64,000 nucleotides of DNA, taken from assembly GCF_029193885.1 (NCBI RefSeq), contig NZ_JARFVB010000004.1:248001-312000 (forward strand). Reading direction: 5' to 3'. The notes under the pieces were generated by a model. The model was not told the DNA's origin. It was given only the letters and a program-made list of their open reading frames with translations, and searched no databases. Below, piece by piece: positions 41,684-49,949 of this stretch. Made by a program: the position numbers and the translations under genes. This DNA comes from Flagellimonas yonaguniensis (GTDB lineage Bacteria > Bacteroidota > Bacteroidia > Flavobacteriales > Flavobacteriaceae). Numbering within the stretch: position 1 is the stretch's first letter; every line of letters begins with the position of its first letter.

Positions 41684-42640
41684 TTAGGCGGTCAACATTT
41701 CTTGACTCTTCTTCAAGATTTCAGACACTCTTTCTCTTAATACTTCGGGTTCAATGATAGTTGCATAATCTCCGAACATGAGATACCATCTGGCAAAGCC
41801 GTTCTTCATATCCATGGTCATAAAAGTCATTTCCACCTGTTCGCCCTTTACCTCTTCTGAAATAAAACCATAATATTTTCTTCCAGCTTTTATGTACTTG
41901 GCCACTGATTTTTCCACCAGTATCCGTACTCGTGTTTTCGCTACCTCATCTCGTTTTTTGCGATGCTCTTCAATGGTTCCGTGCTCCAATAAAAAATCCA
42001 ATGATGTTCTTGCGATCTTGTGAATCCTATCCGTCCGGAAATATCTGTAATCCGTCCTTAAATGGCAATAGCCCAATATGTACCAAAATCCGTTTTCATG
42101 AAAAAGTCCAACGGGTTCAATTCTCCGTTCTGATGGGGTTTCTTCCCTAAGTGATTCATATTTTAAAAATACCTGCTTCCGTTCTGCAATGCTCTCAAAC
42201 AGAATTTCAAGGGCATTGGGCACCTTTTCATTGAACAAAACCTGCCCTGGCACTATGGATACTTGGGATTCCAAAGCTTCCACCCAATCTTTCTCTTTTC
42301 CACGCAAGACCGATTTAAGTTTGAACATGGCCGACTCATAATAAGCTCCGAGGGATTTATCAGTGAATTTTTGCATCAACTTTTCCGCAGCGACAAAGCT
42401 TCCGGCTTCTTCGCGGGTAAACATTACCGGTGGCAATCGGTAGCCTTCCATAATGGTATATCCCACACCTGCTTCGCTCACAATGGGCACGCCCGAAGCC
42501 TCCAAAGTTCGAATGTCCCTGTAAATGGTGCGCAGGCTCACATCAAAGCGGTCTGCCAATTCCTGTGCCTTTACAATCCTTTTGGACTGCAACTGAATTA
42601 AAATGGCCACTATCCTATCAAAGCGTTTTGCGGTATCCAT
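41684..42640 (-). CDS. WYL-domain transcriptional regulator (YafY-like)
   Basis: About 318 residues: an N-terminal HTH (RFDRIVAILIQLQSKRIVKAQELADRFDVSLRTIYRDI) and a WYL domain (about 130-230, with WYILGYCHLRTDYRYFRTDRI and RRIEPVGLFHENG). WYL regulators bind nucleic-acid-like ligands and often repress a divergent operon. The frame is open to 42712; the ATG at 42640 begins the usual family start, and 42646 is an alternative. It faces DinB across a 400-bp gap with two perfect palindromes, and lies 12 bp upstream of alkB on its own strand. Confidence 0.92.
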   Translation of the reverse strand: MDTAKRFDRIVAILIQLQSKRIVKAQELADRFDVSLRTIYRDIRTLEASGVPIVSEAGVGYTIMEGYRLPPVMFTREEAGSFVAAEKLMQKFTDKSLGAYYESAMFKLKSVLRGKEKDWVEALESQVSIVPGQVLFNEKVPNALEILFESIAERKQVFLKYESLREETPSERRIEPVGLFHENGFWYILGYCHLRTDYRYFRTDRIHKIARTSLDFLLEHGTIEEHRKKRDEVAKTRVRILVEKSVAKYIKAGRKYYGFISEEVKGEQVEMTFMTMDMKNGFARWYLMFGDYATIIEPEVLRERVSEILKKSQEMLTA

Positions 42641-42763
42641 TCCCATAATTGTGTGAGCTATCTCCCAAAGATAGGATTTCAATCCAAGGACGGGAGATCT
42701 TTTCTTGCTCATCTTGATTTCTTTATTTAGTAAATAAGCTGTTTTGCATTTTAATTGAAATTC

Positions 42764-42805
42764 GTCAGTTCGAGTGATTTTTGGTAGTTGAGCGAAGTCG
42801 AAACC
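42764..42805. repeat. Dispersed REP-like repeat, copy B
   Basis: It begins GTCAGTTCGAGTG and ends GAGCGAAGTCGAAACC, with an inverted-repeat character. The second half matches the first arm at 43796-43821 (GTTGAGCGCAGTCGAAACC), and the first half is the complement of the fragment at 2495-2516. Confidence 0.65.
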
Positions 42806-42918
42806 AAAGAAAAATCGTATCGAGAATCAGAATTTCAAATCAGAGTCCATACAATCATTATTATCCTCTAGTACACGACCCGACACATCATCACTTTGAC
42901 AAAGCTATGCTTGCCGAG

Positions 42919-42934
42919 TGACAACAGCTTGTCA
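42919..42934. promoter_or_regulatory. Operator-like palindrome 1 (TGACA-N6-TGTCA)
   Basis: The sequence TGACAACAGCTTGTCA has perfect 5-bp arms. It lies 47 bp upstream of an identical-arm palindrome, about 4.5 helical turns. The WYL protein encoded divergently is the likely binder. Confidence 0.6.
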
Positions 42935-42965
42935 TGAACTTTTTTTTCATGCACTTTTTTTCTAC

Positions 42966-42981
42966 TGACAAAGGGCTGTCA
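42966..42981. promoter_or_regulatory. Operator-like palindrome 2 (TGACA-N6-TGTCA)
   Basis: The sequence TGACAAAGGGCTGTCA occupies the place where the -33 element of the dinB-like gene would be, 12 bp before its TACTTTTG -7 box. Occupation by a repressor here would block transcription. Confidence 0.65.
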
Positions 42982-42992
42982 CATCCCCCTTC

Positions 42993-43000
42993 TACTTTTG
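42993..43000 (+). promoter_or_regulatory. -7 promoter element of the DinB gene
   Basis: A TACTTTTG box 37 bp before the ATG. No TTG is found 17-23 bp upstream, where a palindrome lies instead, so an activator or a degenerate -33 may be used. Confidence 0.5.
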
Positions 43001-43037
43001 GTTCCAGAAACAATAAACCTTTAAAAAACAAAGCATC

Positions 43038-43535
43038 ATGGAAAACACCATTAAGAAGCAAACCGAAGCACAAGTAATTACTCCAGAGCAGTTTTTGGAG
43101 CATTACCAAGGACACAGAAGACTTACCCGAAGGGTAATCGAAGCCTTTCCAGAAAACGAGTTCTTTAACCATAGTATTGGTGGTATGCGCCCTTTTGCAG
43201 AGATGACAAAAGAGCTTTTGGCTATTGCCGTTCCCGGGCTCACAGAAATCGTTTCAGGTAAAATCGGTGATTTTGATGAAAACAGGGACTATGGAAAAAC
43301 AAAAGCCCAGTTTTTGGAAAAATGGGACGAGGACACGGAAAAAATCAATGAACTATGGGCTCAAATCCCTGAGGAACGCTACCAAGAACACATAACGCTT
43401 TTTGGACAATACGAAGGTACGGTTCAATCCTCAATCCTATATTTTATAGATAACGAGATTCATCACCGTGGACAGGGGTATGTTTATTTGAGAACCTTGG
43501 ACATTGAGCCTCCATTTTTTTATGACCGTAGTTAA
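43038..43535 (+). CDS. DinB-family protein
   Basis: A 165-residue four-helix-bundle protein of the DinB/YfiT type: HYQGHRRLTRRVIEAFPENEFFN, RPFAEMTKELLAIAVPGL, and the C-terminal metal motif IDNEIHHRGQGYVYLRTL with adjacent histidines. DinB proteins can act as thiol S-transferases or DNA-damage-induced proteins; the role here is unknown. It is divergent from a WYL regulator, a common partner, and is followed after 3 bp by a small conserved gene. Confidence 0.9.
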   Translation: MENTIKKQTEAQVITPEQFLEHYQGHRRLTRRVIEAFPENEFFNHSIGGMRPFAEMTKELLAIAVPGLTEIVSGKIGDFDENRDYGKTKAQFLEKWDEDTEKINELWAQIPEERYQEHITLFGQYEGTVQSSILYFIDNEIHHRGQGYVYLRTLDIEPPFFYDRS

Positions 43536-43538
43536 ACG

Positions 43539-43757
43539 ATGATGACCGTCCATGTATTCAAAACTTCGGTAAAACGAAAAGGCGAAGTGAAAAAACTTCG
43601 CCCTTCGTTGAACAGATTGGTTGACAACAATGGCTGTTGGAACTTTGACCTCGAAGATTGTGACAATATCCTTCGGGTTGAATCCAAAAGCCTGAATGCG
43701 CCGATAATTTCTTCGCTGCTGCGGAACAAAGGTTTCCATTGCGAGGAACTCCATTGA
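43539..43757 (+). CDS. Small conserved protein with a heavy-metal-associated-like pattern
   Basis: A 72-residue protein starting at tandem ATG codons, 3 bp after the DinB stop. The sequence TVHVFKTSVKRKGEVKKL, then WNFDLEDCDNILRVES, has the beta-alpha-beta rhythm of small HMA-like proteins of flavobacteria, but no CxxC metal site. Antisense frames of similar length exist but lack such a pattern. An 8-bp hairpin (43581-43602) lies inside the gene. Function unknown. Confidence 0.72.
   Translation: MMTVHVFKTSVKRKGEVKKLRPSLNRLVDNNGCWNFDLEDCDNILRVESKSLNAPIISSLLRNKGFHCEELH
43577..43602 (-). terminator. Possible terminator of the BNR-protein transcript
   Basis: The stem GGCGAAGT/ACTTCGCC with a 6-nt loop is followed on the minus strand by TTTTCGTTTT. 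It lies 270 bp beyond the stop of the BNR gene, inside the small plus-strand gene, so transcripts from the two strands would overlap. Confidence 0.45.
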
Positions 43758-43795
43758 TTGCGGAAAAGTCCACAAATCGATGCTATTTGAATTTT

Positions 43796-43866
43796 GTCAG
43801 GTTGAGCGCAGTCGAAACCTATTGATTACCGCAGATCATTAAACTCTCGACTGTGCTCGAATTGAC
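43796..43866. repeat. Dispersed REP-like inverted repeat, copy C
   Basis: The 20-bp arms 43796-43815 (GTCAGGTTGAGCGCAGTCGA) and 43847-43866 (TCGACTGTGCTCGAATTGAC) pair at 16 of 20 positions around a 31-bp spacer. Single-arm relatives occur at 2495-2516 and 42764-42805. This is the most complete copy in the window. Confidence 0.75.
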
Positions 43867-43872
43867 ATGGTT

Positions 43873-46800
43873 TTATAAATTGGCCTTTTGCTTGAGCTCG
43901 TTGAATTGGGCCAACAGTTCTTGATAACTATCTTTTTCCTCTTGACCGGGCTCTTTGTCGGCACCGCTTACAATATAATACAGATAGGATATTTGGGCCA
44001 CCATTACCACTTCCGGATAGGCTCCTTCATCATTTTTGAGCTCCTTCAAAATATCTTTGTAAAGCTTGATTTTGGCCTCTCCTACTTTTGATTTTTCAAG
44101 CTCCTTGATTTTATCCTCTACTTTGTCCTGAAGCATTTTCGCTTCCGATAACAGATTGATCACTTTGAACTGGAGTTCCTGTTGCTCTTTCATATCGGTC
44201 AAAGAAACCCTATCGACTTCAAGCTTGGGATCCATGAGAACTTCAAAGGATTTCTCGAAAGTCTCATCCCCTACGGCCAATTTTGCGGTATAGTTCCCTG
44301 GTAGCACCATGGGACCGTTTTTGAATCGCCTTCTTTTGTTTTTGTCCCATGCTCCTTTTTGCTGAAGGTTCCATTCAAATCGATTCAACCCCTTTTTGGT
44401 CCCCAGTTTTTCATCCATGTAAACGAACGTCATGCTAAGGCTCATATCATCCACCTTTTCGGTAGTGGACTTCAACTTCGTGGAATCACTCACAATAGTT
44501 GCAACTTCCTTCCCTTGGGCATCCAGAATCTGAAGACTTATACCTCCTATACTATCGGATGGTAAATAGTAATCAATAATCACACTGGTTGATGGGTATT
44601 CTGGGAAACGGCCCCCACCCCATGGAGTTTGATACCTATATGTATCATCAGGCTTGAACAAAACCGGTGTTTCTCCCAGTTCTGTAATATTTTCATCTTG
44701 AAGGGTGGTAACCTTGTCCAAAATCCAGAAACCGCGACCCATGGTACTTAAAATCAAATCTCCTCGGAACAAAGTAATGTCCGTAATCGGTGTTACCGGA
44801 AGGTTCTGTTGAAACTTCTTCCAAGTTCCACCATCATCAAACGATACGAACATGCCAAACTCGGTACCGGCATACAACAACCCTTCGCGAACTGGGTCTT
44901 CCCTTAGCACCCTTGTGGTATAATCGGACGGTATCCCATTGGATTCGGTGCTTATCAATTCCCAACTATCCCCATAGTCATCAGTTTTATACAGATATGG
45001 TGTGGTATCGCCCAATAAATGACGATCCACGGCAACATATGCTTTTGCAGGATTGAACTGTGATGGTTCTATGGACTCAACCCTTCCTCCTTTTGGTAAT
45101 TTTTTGGGCGTAACATCCTCCCAGGTTGCACCGCCATCTTTGGTCACGGAAATTACGCCATCGTTGGAACCCGTCCAGATAACGCCCTTACTGATTTTGG
45201 ATTCCCTGATGGAATACAGGGTACTGTAATATTCTTCTCCCGTAATATCGCGAGTTATCGGATTTCCCGAAATAACCTGCTTGTCTGGCTCATTCGCCGT
45301 CAAGTCTGGGGAAATGATCTCCCAACTTTTACCACCGTTGTTGGTTTTGTGCAAGAACTGGGACCCCATGTACACCACTTCCGGGTCAAATGGGGATACA
45401 TGGATTGGGGCAACACGTTGAAATCTATACTTTAAATCCTTGGGATTGTGTCCGTAAATATTGGATGCGCCAATAGAGTATTCACGGCTTTGCCCTGTTT
45501 TTTTGCTGTATACGCTAAAGCGACCCTTGCAATTATTGTAAACAATGTAATGGTTACCGGGCATTGGGATTACAGGTCCTGTTTCGCATCCTCCAACACT
45601 CATCATATCACTTCCGTTTGCAGGGGATGATGCCTTGGGGGCCATACTTGGGATGGCCAATGTGGAATTATCTTGTTGTGCCCCGTACACCCAATATGGA
45701 TATTGGTCATCCACTGCAACCTGATAAATTTCAGCCGTGGGTTGATTGTACTGTGTTGACCATGTTTTACCTCCGTTGTGGGATATGTTGGCACCTCCAT
45801 CGTTACACTGAATCAATAAATCCGGGTTATCCGGATTGAGCCATATATCGTGGTTGTCTCCGTGTGGAACGCTCATGCGCTTCCATGTTTTTCCGCCATC
45901 AGTGGATTTTATCAATGGGTTGGCATTGGAGTACACAATATCGGGATTGGTCGGGTCCAATTCAATATTGGTATAGTAAAATGGTCTGTTTACCAATCTC
46001 ACATCATCGGAAACATGAGTAAATGATTTTCCCTGATCTTCTGATTTATACAATCCCCTATCCTTATCTGGGGCTTCCACAACCGCATACAGTATTCTGG
46101 AATCCACCGGGGAAACCGCTAAATCAATTTTACCAATCAATCCTTCGGGGAGGCCATTTTCCAATTTCTCCCAATCCTTCCCTCCATTTATGGATTTGTA
46201 GATACCCCCTTCGCTGTTTTTGCCTCCTGAATCAATGGTCCATGGTGTACGACGGGCTTTCCAAGCGGCAGCATATATCACATTTGGATTCCCTGGCAGC
46301 AATTCCAGATCGGCAAACCCCGTTTCTTCGGAAACATACAGGACTTTCTCCCAAGTTTTTCCTCCATCAGTGGTTTTGAAGATACCACGCTCCTTGTTGG
46401 ATTTAAATGCGTTTCCTATAGCAGCTACCCAAACAATATTACTGTTGGTGGGGTCTATTTCCACGGCTCCAATTTGGCCCGCATTTTCCAATCCGATATG
46501 TTCCCAGGTTTTGCCGGCATCTATGGATTTGTAAACCCCTTTTCCTGAGATAATGTTACTACGGATTCCATCGGAACCTGTTCCTACATATACGATATTG
46601 GGGTCATTGGCCGCAATTTCGATAGCTCCGATTGATGGTGTTTTAAAAAATCCATCGGAAACATTGTTCCAAGTGGTTCCATAATCATCGGTTTTCCAGA
46701 CACCTGCACCCGATGCTCCAAAATAAAAAGTTCCGGGCAGCATAGCAGTCCCGGTCACGGTAGTTACCCGACCTCCCCTAGAGGGTCCGATGGTTCGATA

Positions 46801-46887
46801 TTGTAAGGCTTCAAAATCCTGGGCCAAAGTTGCACAGGTCACTAAAAATGTAAAAAAGAAATAAAAAGAACGTTGCTTAAAGGTCAT
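43873..46887 (-). CDS. Secreted BNR/sortilin-like beta-propeller protein
   Basis: A 1004-residue exported protein (signal ending TCATLAQ near residue 22). It is built from repeats of the type SxDxGxTW (for example TDDYGTTWNN, TTDGGKTWEK, SINGGKDWEK, DDGGTWKKF), forming two beta-propellers of the sortilin/VPS10 type over residues 30-720. The C-terminal 250 residues hold strand- and helix-rich domains without repeats and end without a type IX sorting domain. Proteins like this are common in marine Bacteroidota; substrate and activity are unknown. Confidence 0.88.
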   Translation of the reverse strand: MTFKQRSFYFFFTFLVTCATLAQDFEALQYRTIGPSRGGRVTTVTGTAMLPGTFYFGASGAGVWKTDDYGTTWNNVSDGFFKTPSIGAIEIAANDPNIVYVGTGSDGIRSNIISGKGVYKSIDAGKTWEHIGLENAGQIGAVEIDPTNSNIVWVAAIGNAFKSNKERGIFKTTDGGKTWEKVLYVSEETGFADLELLPGNPNVIYAAAWKARRTPWTIDSGGKNSEGGIYKSINGGKDWEKLENGLPEGLIGKIDLAVSPVDSRILYAVVEAPDKDRGLYKSEDQGKSFTHVSDDVRLVNRPFYYTNIELDPTNPDIVYSNANPLIKSTDGGKTWKRMSVPHGDNHDIWLNPDNPDLLIQCNDGGANISHNGGKTWSTQYNQPTAEIYQVAVDDQYPYWVYGAQQDNSTLAIPSMAPKASSPANGSDMMSVGGCETGPVIPMPGNHYIVYNNCKGRFSVYSKKTGQSREYSIGASNIYGHNPKDLKYRFQRVAPIHVSPFDPEVVYMGSQFLHKTNNGGKSWEIISPDLTANEPDKQVISGNPITRDITGEEYYSTLYSIRESKISKGVIWTGSNDGVISVTKDGGATWEDVTPKKLPKGGRVESIEPSQFNPAKAYVAVDRHLLGDTTPYLYKTDDYGDSWELISTESNGIPSDYTTRVLREDPVREGLLYAGTEFGMFVSFDDGGTWKKFQQNLPVTPITDITLFRGDLILSTMGRGFWILDKVTTLQDENITELGETPVLFKPDDTYRYQTPWGGGRFPEYPSTSVIIDYYLPSDSIGGISLQILDAQGKEVATIVSDSTKLKSTTEKVDDMSLSMTFVYMDEKLGTKKGLNRFEWNLQQKGAWDKNKRRRFKNGPMVLPGNYTAKLAVGDETFEKSFEVLMDPKLEVDRVSLTDMKEQQELQFKVINLLSEAKMLQDKVEDKIKELEKSKVGEAKIKLYKDILKELKNDEGAYPEVVMVAQISYLYYIVSGADKEPGQEEKDSYQELLAQFNELKQKANL

Positions 46888-47146
46888 GAGTTAGTTGAAT
46901 AGTTGGTTTCTCCTCAAATCTACTAAATACCTAGTCAATCTGATATGGTCCTCCAACAGATTTGTAGCCTTTTTGTTTGAATCCCAGATAAATTATGAAT
47001 TCCATAAGATGGAATTGGTTTCAAACGATCATAAACACAGTATTTTAATCAAAGTAGAATGTAATGCAATATTCAACCTTAGCCTAATCGACCCGCATCC
47101 CGCACTACAAAAAAACCATCTGAATTGAGTAAATTGACCAAAAAAC

Positions 47147-47524
47147 ATGAAGATTAGGATCAAAAATAATTCCATACGATATAGATTGACCAAAACTGAA
47201 GTGGAAACCTTTTGTAAAACAGGCGTTTATAAAGAGACCACGGATTTTGGCCATAGCGTGTTTACCTACGTGCTCAAAGCAAAGAAAGGCATTGATACTT
47301 TGGAGGCTTCTTTTGAGGAAAATACCATCACACTATACTTAGCCGATAAGGAACTATCAGAATGGGCCACATCGGACAAGGTTGGTTTCAACGGCACTAT
47401 GGATTTGCAGAACGGGAAGCAACTTTCTTTGTTATTGGAAAAGGATTTTGCTTGTTTGGACAATACCATCGAGGACCAATCAGACAATTATCCCAATCCA
47501 AAAAGTGGCACCAACGCATGTTGA
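47147..47524 (+). CDS. DUF7009-family small protein
   Basis: A 125-residue protein: MKIRIKNNSIRYRLTKTEVE, the Phe-Cys region, FGHSVFTYVLKAKKG, ITLYLADKELSEWATSDKVGF and LLLEKDFACLD. It has a DUF7009-like pattern, seen in Bacteroidota next to molybdenum-cofactor genes. Its stop overlaps the ATG of mobA (ATGTTGA), so translation is coupled. The Cys pair near the end may bind metal or cofactor, but this is inference. Confidence 0.8.
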   Translation: MKIRIKNNSIRYRLTKTEVETFCKTGVYKETTDFGHSVFTYVLKAKKGIDTLEASFEENTITLYLADKELSEWATSDKVGFNGTMDLQNGKQLSLLLEKDFACLDNTIEDQSDNYPNPKSGTNAC

Positions 47525-48105
47525 CCCCTGCAAACATACCGGGCATTGTACTGTCAGGAGGAAAAAGCACTCGAATGGGGATGGACAAAGCTTTTTTAGA
47601 ACTTGATGGCAAACCATTCATCTCACATATTCTGGAAACAGTCCAACAATGTGTTGAAGATGTTTTTGTGGTGTCCAACAATCAGAAATTGGATGAGCTG
47701 GGCATAACAAGGTTTCCCGATTTGGTACCCGGACTTGGGCCCGTTGGAGGCATCCACACCGGTTTATCACATTCCAAAACCGAGTTCAATCTTGTCGTTG
47801 CTTGCGACACACCCTTTTTAACACAGGACACTATACGTTATTTAATTGAAGGCATCGATGAGGAACATGATGCCTTTATTGTTCAGTGTGAAGGAGTACA
47901 AATGCCATTGATCGGCATTTACCGAAAAAGCTGTCTCCCCTTTTTCAGTCAAGCCATTGATGAAAAAAAACTAGGCCTACAAAAACTACTGGCCAAACTA
48001 AAGACCAAAATCATTGTATTGCCCAAATCACACACCAAATCCATTTGGAACATCAATACCCCATCAGATTTTAAAGCCATCGAAAACCTTGAAAAGGAAA
48101 CCTAA
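47518..48105 (+). CDS. mobA: Molybdenum cofactor guanylyltransferase
   Basis: A 195-residue nucleotidyltransferase. The GTP-binding loop is GIVLSGGKSTRMGMDKAFLEL, followed by VSNNQKLDELG, PDLVPGLGPVGGIHTGL and VVACDTPFL with the catalytic Asp. MobA converts molybdopterin-Mo to the guanine dinucleotide form. The long open frame back to 47362 is a shadow of the upstream gene; the ATG at 47518 is the coupled start. Its likely client in this window is the IorAB enzyme, although many members of that family use the cytosine form of the cofactor. Confidence 0.9.
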   Translation: MLTPANIPGIVLSGGKSTRMGMDKAFLELDGKPFISHILETVQQCVEDVFVVSNNQKLDELGITRFPDLVPGLGPVGGIHTGLSHSKTEFNLVVACDTPFLTQDTIRYLIEGIDEEHDAFIVQCEGVQMPLIGIYRKSCLPFFSQAIDEKKLGLQKLLAKLKTKIIVLPKSHTKSIWNINTPSDFKAIENLEKET

Positions 48106-48283
48106 AATCTATGGTTATCAAGAACATTTAAGATCACTCCCAATTCAAAAAAAGTTTGCAAACCAAAAGAAATGCTCTTCGAAGAAATAGGACACCAAGG
48201 TCTTTCAACTTCCACTGTCTTTGATTTTTTGGGGCTTCCTTCCTTAAAAATTTTATAAAATTCAATAAAAAAACATTTTATTA

Positions 48284-48312
48284 TTGTTTTACGATAATTT
48301 TTTATATGTTTG
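48284..48312 (+). promoter_or_regulatory. Promoter of the DUF2975/HTH/ABC gene group
   Basis: TTG (48284-48286), 18 bp, TATGTTTG (48305-48312), a perfect flavobacterial promoter. Predicted start near 48319, 17 nt before the ATG at 48336. Confidence 0.8.
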
Positions 48313-48335
48313 CAGAAACATTTATCATTTAACCA

Positions 48336-48845
48336 ATGAAAAAAACAAGAGTAATATCTAAAATATTGTACGCCGTTATCAGGAGTCTTGCTTGGATCTA
48401 TTTGGTAATTGCACTGTACGGAGCTTTCTCGTGGATTACAAAAACCAATACTCAAATCGAGGATGCCAGAGCTGTGATCAATTATCCTTTTACCGATGTT
48501 TCCTTTTTAATATTGGACAACAACTGGTCGTATTTTCTATTTGCCTTTTTATTGCCTGTTTTGTCCTATACTTTATTTTTTTGGTTGCTTTCCAATGTAT
48601 TTAAAGTGTTTTATCAAGAAAAGCTTTTTACCCAACCCAATATTGCACATTTAAAGCGGTTTTATTCAGCAAATTTGATTTTCCCCATCGTGCTTGTTGC
48701 CTTTTCATCATTCTTCATTGAGATTGGTAAAGGAATATTCATCATTGTAGCGTTACATCTTGTTTTGGGGGTTTTTATTTTCATTATTTCAGAAATTTTC
48801 AATCAAGGATTGTCTTTACAAAACGAACAAGACCTATATATCTAA
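48336..48845 (+). CDS. DUF2975 membrane protein
   Basis: A 169-residue protein with four transmembrane helices in the DUF2975 style (long hydrophobic segments near 15-35, 68-92, 112-133 and 137-160, with VFYQEKLFTQPNIAHLKRFY between the middle two). DUF2975 proteins are typically encoded next to a small XRE-type repressor, as here with 3 bp between the genes. Together they are thought to be a membrane sensor and its DNA-binding partner, but this is not proven for this family. Confidence 0.88.
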   Translation: MKKTRVISKILYAVIRSLAWIYLVIALYGAFSWITKTNTQIEDARAVINYPFTDVSFLILDNNWSYFLFAFLLPVLSYTLFFWLLSNVFKVFYQEKLFTQPNIAHLKRFYSANLIFPIVLVAFSSFFIEIGKGIFIIVALHLVLGVFIFIISEIFNQGLSLQNEQDLYI

Positions 48846-48848
48846 GTT

Positions 48849-49052
48849 ATGCCGATTATTATAAATATTGATGTGATGCTTGCCAAACGAAAGATCAAGA
48901 GCAAGGACCTGGCTGAAGAGATTGGCATAACCCCAGCTAATTTATCCATACTTAAAAATGGAAAGGCGAAAGGTGTACGCTTTGAAACCCTCGAGGCCAT
49001 CTGTAAAGCATTGGACTGTAAACCAGGAGATATCATTGACTATGTAGCATAG
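48849..49052 (+). CDS. XRE-type helix-turn-helix regulator
   Basis: A 67-residue HTH protein: INIDVMLAKRKIKSKDLAEEIGITPANLSILKNGKAKGVRFETLEAICKALDCKPGDIIDYV (YozG/Cro-like). It lies between the DUF2975 gene and the ABC transporter genes, and probably regulates this unit. Confidence 0.92.
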   Translation: MPIIINIDVMLAKRKIKSKDLAEEIGITPANLSILKNGKAKGVRFETLEAICKALDCKPGDIIDYVA

Positions 49053-49073
49053 TTCTTTCAACATATTTAAATC

Positions 49074-49949
49074 ATGAATACATTAAAAATCGATAATGTA
49101 TCCCTTGTGTACAGCAATGGGTACAAGGCGCTTACTGCCTTAAATCTAGAAATACAAAACGGAATATTCGGACTCTTGGGGCCCAATGGTGCAGGTAAGT
49201 CTTCCCTGATGAAAACCATTGTTGGACTGCAAAAACCAACGGAAGGGAGCATCAGCTTCAATGGTGCCAACGTGGTCCAAAACCCACTGGATATCCAAAA
49301 GCATTTAGGCTTTTTGCCTCAATATTTTGGGGTTTATCCCAAAGTATCCGCTTATGACCTTTTAGAACACTTGGCCAAGCTGAAAGGAGTCTCGAACAAG
49401 AAGCTACGTCATGATCAAATCATGAATTTATTGGAAAAAGTGAATTTGACCGATGTCAAAAACAAAGAGGTCCATACGTTTTCCGGTGGCATGAAACAAC
49501 GTTTCGGAGTGGCTCAGGCATTATTGGGCGAACCCAAGATCGTTATTGTAGATGAGCCCACAGCTGGATTGGACCCAGAAGAACGAAATCGTTTCAATAC
49601 ACTGCTCAGTGATATCAGCGAGGACATCATCATCATATTGTCCACGCACTTGGTGGAAGATGTAAGGAACCTCTGTTCACAAATGGCCATCATTAAAAAG
49701 GGCCATGTTATTTCCCAAGGAGTGCCTAACGACTACCTCGATCAATTAAATGGAAAATTGTGGAGCAAAGCGACTTCCAAAGAAGAACTGCCCAACTTGG
49801 AGTCCCACCATCAAATCATAAGTAAGCAATTGGTGGAAAGGGTCATGCACATCACCATTCATGCCGATGATTGCCCTGCTGGTTTTACGGCCACAGACCC
49901 CAGTTTGGAACACGCCTACTTTACACATTTAAACACTACAGCACTGTGA
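49074..49949 (+). CDS. ABC transporter ATP-binding protein
   Basis: A 291-residue ATPase: Walker A GPNGAGKSS (about residue 38), Q-loop LPQYFG, signature FSGGMKQRF, Walker B IVIVDEPTAGLD and H-loop STHLVED. A C-terminal extension of about 70 residues follows. Its last codon overlaps the start of the next gene (GTGA, 49946-49949), the permease fusion, which is its obvious membrane partner. Confidence 0.94.
   Translation: MNTLKIDNVSLVYSNGYKALTALNLEIQNGIFGLLGPNGAGKSSLMKTIVGLQKPTEGSISFNGANVVQNPLDIQKHLGFLPQYFGVYPKVSAYDLLEHLAKLKGVSNKKLRHDQIMNLLEKVNLTDVKNKEVHTFSGGMKQRFGVAQALLGEPKIVIVDEPTAGLDPEERNRFNTLLSDISEDIIIILSTHLVEDVRNLCSQMAIIKKGHVISQGVPNDYLDQLNGKLWSKATSKEELPNLESHHQIISKQLVERVMHITIHADDCPAGFTATDPSLEHAYFTHLNTTAL

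Larger units (their letters stand above)
42641..43037. other. Divergent regulatory region between the WYL regulator and DinB
   Basis: This gap holds a REP-like element (42764-42805), two TGACA-N6-TGTCA palindromes (42919-42934 and 42966-42981), a half-site at 42897 and a -7 box TACTTTTG at 42993-43000. No gene is seen inside. Confidence 0.75.
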
